Positions 35,605 to 44,533 of a stretch of 64,000 bases of DNA are shown one piece after another. The DNA comes from Clostridiales bacterium UBA4821. Lineage in GTDB: Bacteria > Bacillota > Clostridia > Acetivibrionales > UBA4821. The notes beneath the pieces are model-generated. The model was not told the origin of the DNA and ran no database searches. It saw only the letters and a program-made list of their open reading frames with translations. Numbering within the stretch: the first letter of the stretch is position 1; every line of letters begins with the position of its first letter. Location of the stretch: positions 32,937 to 96,936 of the forward strand of contig DHFP01000251.1 of assembly GCA_002402315.1 (NCBI GenBank), written 5' to 3'. Position numbers and translations under genes: made by a program.

Positions 35605-37740
35605 ATGTTGTTGGTAGGGAAAATACTTAACGGGAAATATAGAATAGAAAAGCAGCTTGGCAGAGGCGGCATGGGCTGTGTTTATCTATCTGCAAATATT
35701 GAGCTGGGTAACCTATGGGCTATAAAACATATAAGCAGACAGGAGAGCAATTCCAGTTTTCTACTGGCTGAAGAAGAAATTTTAAAGAAGCTGAACCATA
35801 TAAGCCTGCCTAAAATTATAGATGTATTTTATGATGAAATGGGAACGTATATAGTTGAAAGTTATATAGAAGGTACAACCCTGGAGGAAAAGTTAAAAGC
35901 GGAAGGGTACTTTGCTGAGGATACCGTCATAGAATGGGCAAAGCAGTTATGCGAGGTTTTAATATATCTTCATGGTATGGAGCCGCATCCTGTCATATAT
36001 AGGGATATGAAGCCGTCCAATATAATTATAACAAGGGATAACAGGGCGGCAATAATTGATTTCGGCATATCCAGGGAATACAAGGGAGAAACCGCAAAGG
36101 ACACATTTATTGCCGGTACGTGTACCTATGCAGCACCCGAACAGCTTACTGCAGTAGGATATACCGACCAAAGAACAGATATATACAGTCTGGGGGTTAC
36201 CCTTTACCATTTGTTAACCGGAATGGTCCCGGAATATAATGTTGTAGGCCTTAGGGTTTGCAACCCGGATATTTCTCCGGAGATGGACTACATTGTCCAG
36301 AAATGTATACAGAAGAACCTGGAAGACCGATATCAGAGTGCAGAAGAACTGAAAGCAGACTTGGATAATATCAGAGAGTTAAAGATTCAAAATAGAAAGG
36401 AAGCTTTGCTCAATAAATTCTTAATTGCAGGTATAGTGGTATCGTCACTTATATCATACTCAATGTCATTTTTGGGGCTTCAGCAAATCAGCAGGGAGAA
36501 AACGGTTATTCTTGATATCAACCCCAAGATGCTTGTAATGACCGAACAGCAGATCGGCCAAATACTGGTGGAGAAAATATTCAATGATGGTGACAGACAG
36601 GGTTTGGATAATGAAAGGGTAACCTGGACTTCTTCAAATGAAAAGGTAGCAAAAGTAGAAAATGGTAAGGTTCTGGCAATGAATGCAGGCAAGGCACAGA
36701 TTACAGGAAGGTTCAAGAATAAAATTGTTCAGCTGGATGTCAGTGTTAGCGAAAGACTTAATGACTATGTAAACGTAAATCTGAAGTATAATAAGGACTA
36801 TTATGTAGAAACTTTTGCAGGAAGCGGCGAGAGGGATACTAAGGATGGAAATCTTCAACAGGCAGGTTTTCTCGAACCAACAAGTATGACTATGACTTCG
36901 GATGGCGCCATCTATGTTGTAGACAGCAGCATAAGAAAGATTCATGGCGGCAGGGTTGAAACCATTAGTATTGAACCTGGCTACATAGAGCCCAAAATTA
37001 TCAGAAGCAGCCGCAGGGATGGACTGTTTATAGCCAGCAAGGAATGGATTACTGAGAACGAAGAGTACAAAATAGGCATTTTTAAGCTTGGCAGGAATAG
37101 TGTGGAATCAATATATGAAGACAATGGAGAGATGTTTTCATTCGAAGATTTTGCATTTGACAGCTCGGGCAGCGCATATGTATTGGAGAGGGATTTAATT
37201 AATGAAGTATTCAGATTAATAAAAATAGACCCCGGCAACAGAACAAACGAGGTATTAAAGGAGGACCTGGATGGAGTGGACTGTATTACAATAAATAAGG
37301 ACAATGAGATTTATTTGTCAAACGGCAAGTACGGAACCATCTATAGATGGGAAAATAATAAGAAGAATGTTGTGTATATTGCCGGACTATACAATCAAAA
37401 ACACTTCATTGACGGAAAAGATAACAGGTTTTTTTCACCAGGCAGGATATATGCAAGTGAATCAAGTATATATGTGATTGACCATGATGTAATCCGCAAG
37501 TTAAATATAATTCAGGGAAGGGTGGTAGAGACAGAAACAATTGCCGGACAAGTCTCTGACCGGAATCAGGGTATTTTAGACGGGACAGGGATTGAAGCTG
37601 CTTTTGGAGCAGATGCCAATAACGATATTATCGTAGACGGCAATGGAAATATCTATATCTCAGACACGGATAATAGTGTCATTAGAAAGATTTACAGGAA
37701 AGAGAACGAGCCAACCCTTATCAGAACAGGAGGAAGATGA
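35605..37740 (+). CDS. transmembrane Ser/Thr protein kinase with Big-like domain and NHL-type sensor
   Basis: 711 residues. Residues 12-265 are a complete Hanks-type kinase: Gly loop GRGGMG, ATP-binding K41, catalytic YRDMKPSN (D134), DFG at 152-154, and APEQ. One membrane helix (about 270-292) leads outside to a Big_2-like domain (VTWTSSNEKVAKVENGK, about 330-390) and then NHL/beta-propeller-like repeats to the end (GFLEPTSMTMTSDGAIYVVDS, DGNGNIYISDTDNSVIRKI). The layout is like mycobacterial PknD and suggests an extracellular ligand. The ATG at 35605 lies only two bases from GGAGGG; the TTG codons next to it are possible starts. Confidence 0.88.
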   Translation: MLLVGKILNGKYRIEKQLGRGGMGCVYLSANIELGNLWAIKHISRQESNSSFLLAEEEILKKLNHISLPKIIDVFYDEMGTYIVESYIEGTTLEEKLKAEGYFAEDTVIEWAKQLCEVLIYLHGMEPHPVIYRDMKPSNIIITRDNRAAIIDFGISREYKGETAKDTFIAGTCTYAAPEQLTAVGYTDQRTDIYSLGVTLYHLLTGMVPEYNVVGLRVCNPDISPEMDYIVQKCIQKNLEDRYQSAEELKADLDNIRELKIQNRKEALLNKFLIAGIVVSSLISYSMSFLGLQQISREKTVILDINPKMLVMTEQQIGQILVEKIFNDGDRQGLDNERVTWTSSNEKVAKVENGKVLAMNAGKAQITGRFKNKIVQLDVSVSERLNDYVNVNLKYNKDYYVETFAGSGERDTKDGNLQQAGFLEPTSMTMTSDGAIYVVDSSIRKIHGGRVETISIEPGYIEPKIIRSSRRDGLFIASKEWITENEEYKIGIFKLGRNSVESIYEDNGEMFSFEDFAFDSSGSAYVLERDLINEVFRLIKIDPGNRTNEVLKEDLDGVDCITINKDNEIYLSNGKYGTIYRWENNKKNVVYIAGLYNQKHFIDGKDNRFFSPGRIYASESSIYVIDHDVIRKLNIIQGRVVETETIAGQVSDRNQGILDGTGIEAAFGADANNDIIVDGNGNIYISDTDNSVIRKIYRKENEPTLIRTGGR

Positions 37741-38267
37741 AAATAGATATTAAGTTTATTGAAGTTATCGTACTGGTGCTGTTAGCTTTAATTAGTGATA
37801 TCAAGACATTTAAAATAAAAAACATAATTATCCTTCCGTTTATTCTAATAGGGCTAATAACTAATACAGTTATGGATGGGATGGCAGGACTGGTTCTCTC
37901 CTTGCAAGGTATTTTTGTACCAATACTTCTGCTTGGATTGTTTTTTATACTGAGAATGCTTGGGGCAGGTGATATAAAGCTGTTTAGCGCCATTGGAGCT
38001 ATAACTGGAATGGAGTCAGTGGCGTATACCATTATCTATTCATTTCTGGCCGGAGGTGTAATTGCGCTGACTATTATGATTATGAATAAGAATGGCAGAA
38101 AGAGGTTTGCTTACTTGCTGAACTATTTTAAGAGCTGTATCTTAACGCTGTCACTGCTTCCCTACACTGATTTTCAAGACAAAAGTGATGGTGCGAAGTT
38201 CCGTTTCACTTATGCTATAGCCTGCGGAGTTATACTTCAATTGCTTTGGATGCCGCCCTTCTGGTAA
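37737..38267 (+). CDS. prepilin peptidase, A24 family, second copy
   Basis: 176 residues with five to six membrane helices. The catalytic Asp are in LISDIKTFKIKN (near 20) and the canonical GAGDIKLF (about 77-84). No N-methylase domain is present. It overlaps the kinase stop by ATGA. It differs strongly from the first copy, so the two may handle different substrates (pilin against pseudopilins). Confidence 0.85.
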   Translation: MKIDIKFIEVIVLVLLALISDIKTFKIKNIIILPFILIGLITNTVMDGMAGLVLSLQGIFVPILLLGLFFILRMLGAGDIKLFSAIGAITGMESVAYTIIYSFLAGGVIALTIMIMNKNGRKRFAYLLNYFKSCILTLSLLPYTDFQDKSDGAKFRFTYAIACGVILQLLWMPPFW

Positions 38268-38270
38268 TAC
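38241..38270 (+). promoter_or_regulatory. promoter of the structured leader and SLH gene
   Basis: TTGCTT (38241-38246), 18-bp spacer, TAATAC (38265-38270), inside the end of the peptidase gene. The predicted start falls just before the first leader helix. Confidence 0.45.
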
Positions 38271-38280
38271 TTTGTTACTC

Positions 38281-38424
38281 AGGAAAATAATATCTTCCGG
38301 CTAGTTTCAAATAGCACCGGAAAAGTGCCTTAAGGGGAAACATCTCTAAGGTAGTCTAACGGCATTTTCCTCAGATGTATTCCTTGAGGGTCAAATGAAA
38401 CTATCCTCCAGAAATTATTTTCTT
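38281..38424 (+). ncRNA. structured 5' leader of the S-layer protein gene, class unknown
   Basis: A long-range closing helix pairs 38281-38291 with 38414-38424 (11 bp, one G-U). Inside it are a CCGG/CCGG hairpin (about 38297-38320), an 8-bp stem AAAGTGCC/GGCATTTT (38322-38329 with 38361-38368) enclosing an AGGG/CTCT hairpin, and a CCTCA/TGAGG hairpin (38369-38389). A CCTCC at 38405-38409 could pair with the ribosome site near 38461-38465. The multi-branch shape is riboswitch-like, but no known class was recognised. Confidence 0.5.
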
Positions 38425-38473
38425 TGGTAAACTCGTACATTCTAATAAAGTTTCGTCTAAAGGAGTGAAAATC

Positions 38474-40816
38474 TTGAAAAAATTAATTGCAACATTTATT
38501 TTTACATTGCTTGCATTCAATTTCATAATTGTATGCCATGCCCAGAATATAACCATCAGTTTAAGTGCCGGAGAGAGCTATGAATTTACGAATACTGGCC
38601 GGATTGAAAGTACAATCCAGACAAGTAATCCTTATTTATCAAATTCAGTATACGACTATGCAATTTATAACCAGGATGGTTCGGTACATGAAACCGGTAT
38701 GCTTAAAAGTCAATTAGGTATTTACAAAGTTCCGGCTGGAGGCCGTATGGTAATAACGGTAATTTCATCCTCAAAACCTATGGAATTCTGGGGTTCAGAC
38801 CAGTCCTTAACCGGCAAGCCGGCTGATGAACCGGCATTGCATAGGATAACCCTGAAACCTGGAGAGAACTATGAGTTTTCGAACAATGGAACAGCGGAAG
38901 ACTCACTTGAAGTTGTAGGAGATGATAACAACCTCATTAGTTATGATTATGCTGTTTATAACAAAGATGGCACGGTATACCACAGCAGTATTTCAGTCAG
39001 CTATAACACAAGTATTAAAGTACCGGCTGGCGGACGGGTGGTTATAACGGCTGCCTTAACATCAAAGCCTGTCAGCTTTGGCGGAGCCGGTCAATTTTTT
39101 TCCGGGAGTTTTAGCGTAAATCTGGCGCTGTACAGGGTAACGATGAAGGCCGGAGAAAGCTGCGAATTTCTGAACAGCGGCCTTCAGAAAAACACTATTG
39201 AGACGTATACGGCCAACCCTAGTCTAGCAGAATATAGTTTTAAAGTTTATGACCAAGATGGAAAGCTTTATTATGATAGCAATGTACCGATTAATTACGA
39301 GACAAGCATTAAAGTCCCACCGGGGGGAAGATTGGCAGCAGCAGTATCATCATCCTCAAGCCCGGTAGAATTTGGGGGATGTTTTGAATTTTTTAACCCG
39401 GCAGGAACAATGGTAGATTCAAATGAGTTAAAGCAGATTTTTCAGTATGAGAATATTGAAAAGGCAGATAGCACTACTGATGTTTTAAGTGCAGTATCGG
39501 AAGCCTATTCAAAGTTATCCGGACAGTTGAAACAGAATGATGATGTAAAGGAAAAAAGCCTGCAGTTTGGAGAATATGCAATTGAGAAAATAGCAACAAG
39601 AGAAATAGCCGGACAGGATGAAATTTTACAAATAAACTACGATACAATTAAAGAACAGCTTAAAGAGGCAGAAACAGCAGCCGGGAAGGTTGAAGAACTT
39701 TTGAAACAGAATAAAATCGATACTAACAGAGAACTGGAGTTAAGTATAAAACTCAAAGCAGTTGGGGTGGAGAAAGACTTTGCGGCAGCAGTACAAAAGG
39801 ATTTGGTAAAGGGTTTGGGTATCTTACACAATATAAGAGTTGATAACGGAGAAGTGATAGTAACACTGCCGGTTAAAAATATTGAGAAGGAAATAGGTAC
39901 CAGCAGCGGCCTGACCATTGAGGTAAATAAGGAGACCAGAGCAGTTAAAAGTATTATCAGCCATAGAGGAGCTTCAGGGATAAGTATGAAGAATATGGCT
40001 TACTCGGATATTTCTTCTGTTGAATCACCGGTTTACCGGATTGGGCTAAAACAAGGTGAAAAAACGGTTAGCAAGCTTAACAGCAATATCAAGCTTGCGT
40101 TTCCCATAGCAGAAGAAGATCCGGAGTATAACTGCGTATTCATTGTTGAGGGAGAAGGCAGTCAGATTGCAGAACCTGTTGGTGGAAAATATGTTCAGGT
40201 AACCGGAAAAATTGAGATTGAGTCAAAAAGTGCCGGGAGATACTACGTTAAGGAAAACAGGAAGACTTTTAAAGATATAGGCTCAAAGGATGCAATGATG
40301 AAAAAAGCCATAGAGGTAATGGCTTCAAAGGGGATAATCAGTGGAAAAGATGAGAACAATTTTGACCCTGACGGAGTGGTTAGCCGTGCTGAGCTTGTAA
40401 AACTGATAGTGCGAACTCTTTATTCCATGGATAAGGATGCAAAAGCTGATTTTAAGGATGTACCCGATAAAGCCTGGTATTATCCATATGTCGCATCTTC
40501 TAAAAAGGAGGGTCTGGTTAACGGGTATCCGGATAATACTTTCAGGGGTAAAAATACTATAACTAAAGAGGAAATTATAAAGGTTTGTGCAGCTTCCCTG
40601 CAAGGAAAGAAAAGATATAAGCATCCGGAGAATGAAGGTAAGTATATAGTTTTTAAGGACAATACCTCAGTACCTGATTGGGTAAGGAAATACCTGGCAT
40701 TAGCTGTCAGGGAGGGCTTGATTATTAGAAGGGCAGACGGCAACTTTCAAGGTAGTAAGCCTATGACCAGGGGAGAAACCGCACTTATCTTATACAGGTT
40801 ATTTGAAAAAATGTAG
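38474..40816 (+). CDS. S-layer homology (SLH) domain protein with triple N-terminal repeat
   Basis: 780 residues. The TTG at 38474 is preferred because AAAGGAGTG, which holds an in-frame GTG, is its ribosome site. A signal peptide (1-23) is followed by three repeats of about 90-100 residues (each with LxxGExYEFxNxG, YxxYNxDG, KVPAGGRxxI). A helical region (about 320-480) follows, and three SLH motifs at the C-terminus (FKDI...GIISG, FKDVPDKAWYYPYV, FKDNTSVPDWVRKYLALAV) bind secondary wall polymers. It is a cell-surface protein, and its place after the Tad operon hints at a role at the envelope where the pilus emerges. The repeat function is unknown. Confidence 0.85.
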   Translation: MKKLIATFIFTLLAFNFIIVCHAQNITISLSAGESYEFTNTGRIESTIQTSNPYLSNSVYDYAIYNQDGSVHETGMLKSQLGIYKVPAGGRMVITVISSSKPMEFWGSDQSLTGKPADEPALHRITLKPGENYEFSNNGTAEDSLEVVGDDNNLISYDYAVYNKDGTVYHSSISVSYNTSIKVPAGGRVVITAALTSKPVSFGGAGQFFSGSFSVNLALYRVTMKAGESCEFLNSGLQKNTIETYTANPSLAEYSFKVYDQDGKLYYDSNVPINYETSIKVPPGGRLAAAVSSSSSPVEFGGCFEFFNPAGTMVDSNELKQIFQYENIEKADSTTDVLSAVSEAYSKLSGQLKQNDDVKEKSLQFGEYAIEKIATREIAGQDEILQINYDTIKEQLKEAETAAGKVEELLKQNKIDTNRELELSIKLKAVGVEKDFAAAVQKDLVKGLGILHNIRVDNGEVIVTLPVKNIEKEIGTSSGLTIEVNKETRAVKSIISHRGASGISMKNMAYSDISSVESPVYRIGLKQGEKTVSKLNSNIKLAFPIAEEDPEYNCVFIVEGEGSQIAEPVGGKYVQVTGKIEIESKSAGRYYVKENRKTFKDIGSKDAMMKKAIEVMASKGIISGKDENNFDPDGVVSRAELVKLIVRTLYSMDKDAKADFKDVPDKAWYYPYVASSKKEGLVNGYPDNTFRGKNTITKEEIIKVCAASLQGKKRYKHPENEGKYIVFKDNTSVPDWVRKYLALAVREGLIIRRADGNFQGSKPMTRGETALILYRLFEKM

Positions 40817-40843
40817 GCAATCTTATATTCTTTATGTTACGCT

Positions 40844-41733
40844 TCAGGGGCTTAGGCCTGAAATGGCGAACTTCTCAAAAGATAAAGCATCATGATAAAA
40901 GATTTTATCCTTATTTTTAAAGAACCTGAAAAACCGCAGTTTTTCATCTTCCTTTTCCTGATTTTTCTTACCGTCATGATAGTTAATGATATGTATTTCG
41001 GGTGTAGTTCCCTGAAACATTTCAGCCCTTTTTAACAAATACTTTATATGCATGTCGGCGTCAGGTAAGGAATAACCGCAAACCAATATCTTCGGCACAT
41101 TTCTAAGAAGCTTGTCAGCTTTCAAAAATATCTTTTTGAACAGTATAACCAATTTAGAGAACCATGTATTTTTAATAGTAAAATTGAACTTTTATCTGAG
41201 CTATTGATATCATCCATTGTTTTATTAAAGTAGTTAATAAAATCTATTCCATAATCAATATATTCATAGCCGTACTGGTTAATAAAAACATTATCAATAA
41301 CAATATCATAATTTAAACTCACAAAGGCAGTTTTATCAAGTTTATTTTCAGTCCTTAATCTTTCTGCCAGATTTGCATGATGGGAGACCTTATTTTTTAG
41401 ACTTTCATCCAGGACTTTTGCTATGAGAAAGACCAAACCGTCCCGGATTTTATTTATTTTTTCATCAGAGTAACCTTTTAGAGTTTCTCCGCGGGAGTAA
41501 GCCCAATCTAATGTTCCAAGACATTCTTCAAATGTAGGAAAGTTAATGCCCGGGATTTGGTAATTGCTTTCGTCCATTCCCCAGAAGTCTTTAAAGAAAT
41601 CTATTATCAATTTGTCGCGATCCTTCATTAAATAATATTTAAAGAACTTTTTAAACAGTTCATTTTGCAAAGGCATTCCTTCGCTTTTTGATGCACCGGC
41701 ACCCAGTATAATTATCTGCTCAACTTGGTTCAT
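40844..41733 (-). pseudogene. SIR2-like protein, disrupted
   Basis: The N-terminal 203 codons (41733-41122) encode a SIR2-like Rossmann domain: IIILGAGASKSEG binds NAD-type ligands, FVSLNYDIVIDN and LKIHGSLNWLYC are family motifs. The frame then ends as SKRYF. The C-terminal part continues in another frame (41152-40844: ADKLLRNVPKILVCGYSLPDADMHI). The Cys-rich middle region usual between these motifs is missing, so a deletion with a frameshift has broken the gene. Related intact proteins occur in anti-phage systems as NAD-consuming effectors; here it looks inactive. Confidence 0.75.
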
Positions 41734-41934
41734 TTAATTACCCCGGTTCTGTAATAATTTTTCTAGAACAACTAAAGAGTATCCAGTTAATCTTTAATAT
41801 GATTATTTCAAGTATATATAGGAATATGCATTAAAAGTTGAAAAAAAGATAAGGGTAATCTATACTTGAGATAGTGCGCTGAATGGGGACGCGCCTCTTT
41901 CACTGTCCCCAAGTCTTGAGAATAGGAGATGCTT

Positions 41935-42393
41935 ATGAAGATTTTAGTTGATGCCGATGCATGCCCTGTTAAAGGCATAATCGTTAATGTGGCCAAAGAG
42001 TACGGCATACCGGTCATGATGTTCATAGATACAAGCCATATCCTTAATGATGACTATTCTGAAGTAATAGTGGTAGATAAGGCAAGAGATTCTGTAGATA
42101 TTGCACTGGTGAACAGAGTTAAAAGTGGAGATATAGTAGTTACACAGGATTATGGACTTGCAGCAATGGTACTTGCCAAGGGGGCTGTTGCCATAAATCA
42201 AAATGGTCTGATATATAGTAAAGACAATATTGACAGGCTTTTATTCGAGAGACATTTATCACAGAAGATAAGACGAGATGGAGGAAAGGCTTCATATATA
42301 GGCAAACGGTTAAAAGAATATGATGAAAAATTTGAAAAGACTCTGAGAAGATTATGTTCAGACGAAGTTATTGATGACAATGGAAAAATATGA
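41935..42393 (+). CDS. YaiI/YqxD family protein (UPF0178)
   Basis: 152 residues, PIN-like fold. The family signature ILVDADACPVK opens the protein, and DIVVTQDYGLAAMVLAKGA and the DNIDRLLFERHLSQKIRR region follow. The function is unproven; the conserved acids suggest a nuclease-like site. An ATG six bases earlier overlaps the AGGAG ribosome site, so 41935 is used. The sequence just upstream holds a short GGGGAC/GTCCCC palindrome (41884-41910). Confidence 0.88.
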   Translation: MKILVDADACPVKGIIVNVAKEYGIPVMMFIDTSHILNDDYSEVIVVDKARDSVDIALVNRVKSGDIVVTQDYGLAAMVLAKGAVAINQNGLIYSKDNIDRLLFERHLSQKIRRDGGKASYIGKRLKEYDEKFEKTLRRLCSDEVIDDNGKI

Positions 42394-42399
42394 TATAAT
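42371..42399 (+). promoter_or_regulatory. promoter of cheW
   Basis: TTGATG, 17-bp spacer, TATAAT (42394-42399), within the end of the upstream gene. Confidence 0.65.
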
Positions 42400-42444
42400 A
42401 AAATAGGTAGCAGTACAAAATTTATATGAAGAAGGTGGTTCCAG

Positions 42445-42903
42445 ATGGCTTTTAACCAAATTATAATTTTTAAAGTTCAAAACAGCCTACTGGGTCTCGA
42501 CATAAGGGATGTAAATGAAATAATCCGATACCAACCGCCATCAGAAGTACCTGATGTACCTGACTATTGGGAAGGGATTATTAATCTTAGAAGCAGTGTT
42601 ATTGCTATAGCCAATTTGGCGAAACGTCTAAAATTGAGTTGCTCTGAGGTAAATGATCATACAAAGATTATAGTAGTTAAGCTGTCCAGCGGCCAATCAC
42701 TTGGTCTAGTAGTTGATGAAGTTGTAGGAATATATAATGCCAAAGAAGAAGAAATTGAAGAAGTGCCCAAATACCTGAAAGGTAACAGCTCAGGGTGCTA
42801 TAAATGTGTATTGAAGAATGAAAATAGACTTGTTATTGTACTGGATTATACTAACATTCTATCAGAGAAAGAGCATAAAAAAATCAAAGAAATAGCTGCA
42901 TAA
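42445..42903 (+). CDS. cheW: CheW-like chemotaxis coupling protein
   Basis: 152 residues, a single CheW domain (IIIFKVQNSLLGLDI at the start, EVPDVPDYWEGIINLRSSVI near 33-52, LGLVVDEVVGIY near 92-103). CheW links chemoreceptors to CheA. No cheA or receptor gene is adjacent, so this may be an accessory CheW. A terminator hairpin follows at 42929-42960. Confidence 0.9.
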   Translation: MAFNQIIIFKVQNSLLGLDIRDVNEIIRYQPPSEVPDVPDYWEGIINLRSSVIAIANLAKRLKLSCSEVNDHTKIIVVKLSSGQSLGLVVDEVVGIYNAKEEEIEEVPKYLKGNSSGCYKCVLKNENRLVIVLDYTNILSEKEHKKIKEIAA

Positions 42904-42928
42904 GAAGTTGCAGGTAAAATAGAGCAAG

Positions 42929-42970
42929 AAGACCTTAAGTCTTTACTGACATAAGGTCTTTAATTATTTT
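42929..42970 (+). terminator. terminator after cheW
   Basis: AAGACCTTA/TAAGGTCTT, a 9-bp stem followed by TTAATTATTTT. Confidence 0.8.
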
Positions 42971-43050
42971 ATATATGATTAAATGCTAAGTATAATATTT
43001 AATACTCTGAGAAGAATAACAATAAAATCAAAAACAAAGGAATGATATTT

Positions 43051-43431
43051 GTGGAAACCAGAGAAAATGTAGTAGTACCTCTCGGATATGGCAAATTTGT
43101 GCGTTCAGATAAGATTATTGCACTTGAGCCTATAGAAGATGAACGCGGACCTGGAAGAAGGACCCGTGTTTATATTGAACAAATGGGAAATCCTATTATT
43201 GCATCTAGAACTGAAAACTCGATTTTGGCTAATATGGTTGAAACGCCGAAGGAAATAATGGAGGCAACAGCTGCTCTCGAACTTCTCCAGGATATTTCAG
43301 ATGACTTACAGCAGGTTGGCCCAATGCTTCGGAAGAGTATTAAGAAAGAAGCACAACTTGATTTGGACAAAATAGAAAAGCGCATTGATGAGATACTTAA
43401 GCATGAGATTGAATTTGAACCCAGACATTAA
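43051..43431 (+). CDS. RemA-like (DUF370) DNA-binding regulator with C-terminal extension
   Basis: 126 residues from the GTG at 43051, eight bases after AAAGGA; an ATG at 43042 sits too close to that site. The N-terminal part matches DUF370/RemA (LGYGKFVRSDKIIAL, GRRTRVYIEQ, ENSILANM), a small protein that in Bacillus activates matrix genes as a multimeric DNA-binding ring. It has an added helical C-terminal region (about 70-126, rich in Lys and Glu) not present in the 80-90-residue RemA. It may act in sporulation or surface control; targets are unknown. Confidence 0.7.
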   Translation: METRENVVVPLGYGKFVRSDKIIALEPIEDERGPGRRTRVYIEQMGNPIIASRTENSILANMVETPKEIMEATAALELLQDISDDLQQVGPMLRKSIKKEAQLDLDKIEKRIDEILKHEIEFEPRH

Positions 43432-43449
43432 TAATTAAGGAGGCTAAGG

Positions 43450-43668
43450 TTGAAAAATATTTCACAGAAAGAGCTCAACTGCGTCAAAGATTTTTTATCA
43501 TAGGAATTGCTCACGGCAAAGAAGTGTTATCAGTATGGACATCAGGAACCCAACTCAACAACCCAGCAGACATTTTTTGACGCTGCACACGTGCACGAGC
43601 AAAACTATTTGAACCTTCTAAACTACGTTGACCAATTAAATAAGTTTCAAGGAGGGCAAGTACACTAA
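43450..43668 (+). pseudogene. small CotF-like spore coat gene with in-frame TAG
   Basis: TTG start 43450 after AAGGAGG. Seventeen codons (KNISQKELNCVKDFLS) lead to TAG at 43501, and the same frame then continues for 54 more codons (ELLTAKKCYQYGHQE to FQGGQVH) with a family-like coat-protein sequence. The TAG replaces one residue of the helix, so it looks like a single nonsense change. A TTG at 43507 could restart translation, but no ribosome site precedes it. The stop overlaps the next ATG (TAATG). Confidence 0.7.
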
Positions 43669-43973
43669 TGAACAATCAATCAGTTATTACCTCAAAAAAC
43701 GAAGTACAGCAGATTGGCATCAACAAAGCATATACTTCGCCTCAATTGCCGCAAAACAAGGATGCAACGATAAATGTACGGGATAGGGCAAATGATATAC
43801 TGGAGACGGAAAAACATAATCTGGTAAGCTACCAGATAGGCATTAACGAAATAATTGATGATGATTTGCGCAATGTTGTGATTAACAACCGGAATAATAT
43901 TCAGGGTCTTCAGGTAAAGCTCTTTATTTGTTTAAGTAATTTAATTTTATATGGAGAAATCTTTTTGCAATAG
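43668..43973 (+). CDS. CotF-like spore coat protein, C-terminus probably lost
   Basis: 101 residues. After a polar N-terminus, RDRANDILETEKHNLVSYQIGINEIIDDDLRNVVINNRNNIQ matches the first helices of CotF-like four-helix coat proteins. The end (FICLSNLILYGEIFLQ) is hydrophobic and unlike the family, which usually continues with a polar helix, so a frameshift or truncation near 43915 is likely. It is coupled to the broken small coat gene by an overlapping stop and start. Confidence 0.55.
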   Translation: MNNQSVITSKNEVQQIGINKAYTSPQLPQNKDATINVRDRANDILETEKHNLVSYQIGINEIIDDDLRNVVINNRNNIQGLQVKLFICLSNLILYGEIFLQ

Positions 43974-44083
43974 TGTTTCCAAGAAATTCTTAAAATCCGC
44001 CAGGATAATCCTTGTGCGGAAAAATATTGTATATGAATCAGAATAGTAAAGCTTGTCAGTCATACTATTATCTCCTCTGTAAA

Positions 44084-44503
44084 TTATATTTTATAAATAT
44101 TCAGACCTACATCCTCATCAAATTGCCTATCCAGAACTCCATCTATCAAATCGATAACTATTTCGCATGTACCGCTTATTACGGCCGAATTGAGGTGACC
44201 GCCGAAGGCAGAGCAGTTTGAGCCGGAGAGGGTTATATGCAGGTGAAGATAGACTTCACCGTTCATTGAAGAGACATTTCCCGAAAGGTTGGTAATTTCA
44301 AAATTGCCGGTCAGCTGCCTTGAGTGGTATTGTTTTGTGCTCGTATTAAAAAGTCCTATGGTTGCATGATTTGTTGCTCCAATACCACTAACAGCTGCTA
44401 GCTTAATATCAAATTCCCTGCAAAACTTCTTTAGAGTTTCAACAATCTCTTCACCTTTATCAATCCTTAACACATACTTGGTTCCGAATTTCCTATATTT
44501 CAT
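44084..44503 (-). CDS. PPC/DUF296 domain protein
   Basis: 139 residues covering one PPC (DUF296) domain. GEEIVETLKKFCREF and AAVSGIGATNHATIGLF form the N-terminal half, and YLHLHITLSG followed by FGGHL carries the conserved His cluster. In bacteria these stand-alone trimeric proteins are of unknown function. It is monocistronic and reads opposite to the coat genes. Confidence 0.88.
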   Translation of the reverse strand: MKYRKFGTKYVLRIDKGEEIVETLKKFCREFDIKLAAVSGIGATNHATIGLFNTSTKQYHSRQLTGNFEITNLSGNVSSMNGEVYLHLHITLSGSNCSAFGGHLNSAVISGTCEIVIDLIDGVLDRQFDEDVGLNIYKI

Positions 44504-44533
44504 TTTGCACCTCTTTTTATAATATATTCCTTC

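Noticed and set aside
38281..38424. c-di-GMP riboswitch (type I or II)
   Set aside because: The GCAAA/ACGCAAAG signature of type I and the pseudoknot consensus of type II are absent, although a GGDEF protein is in the window.
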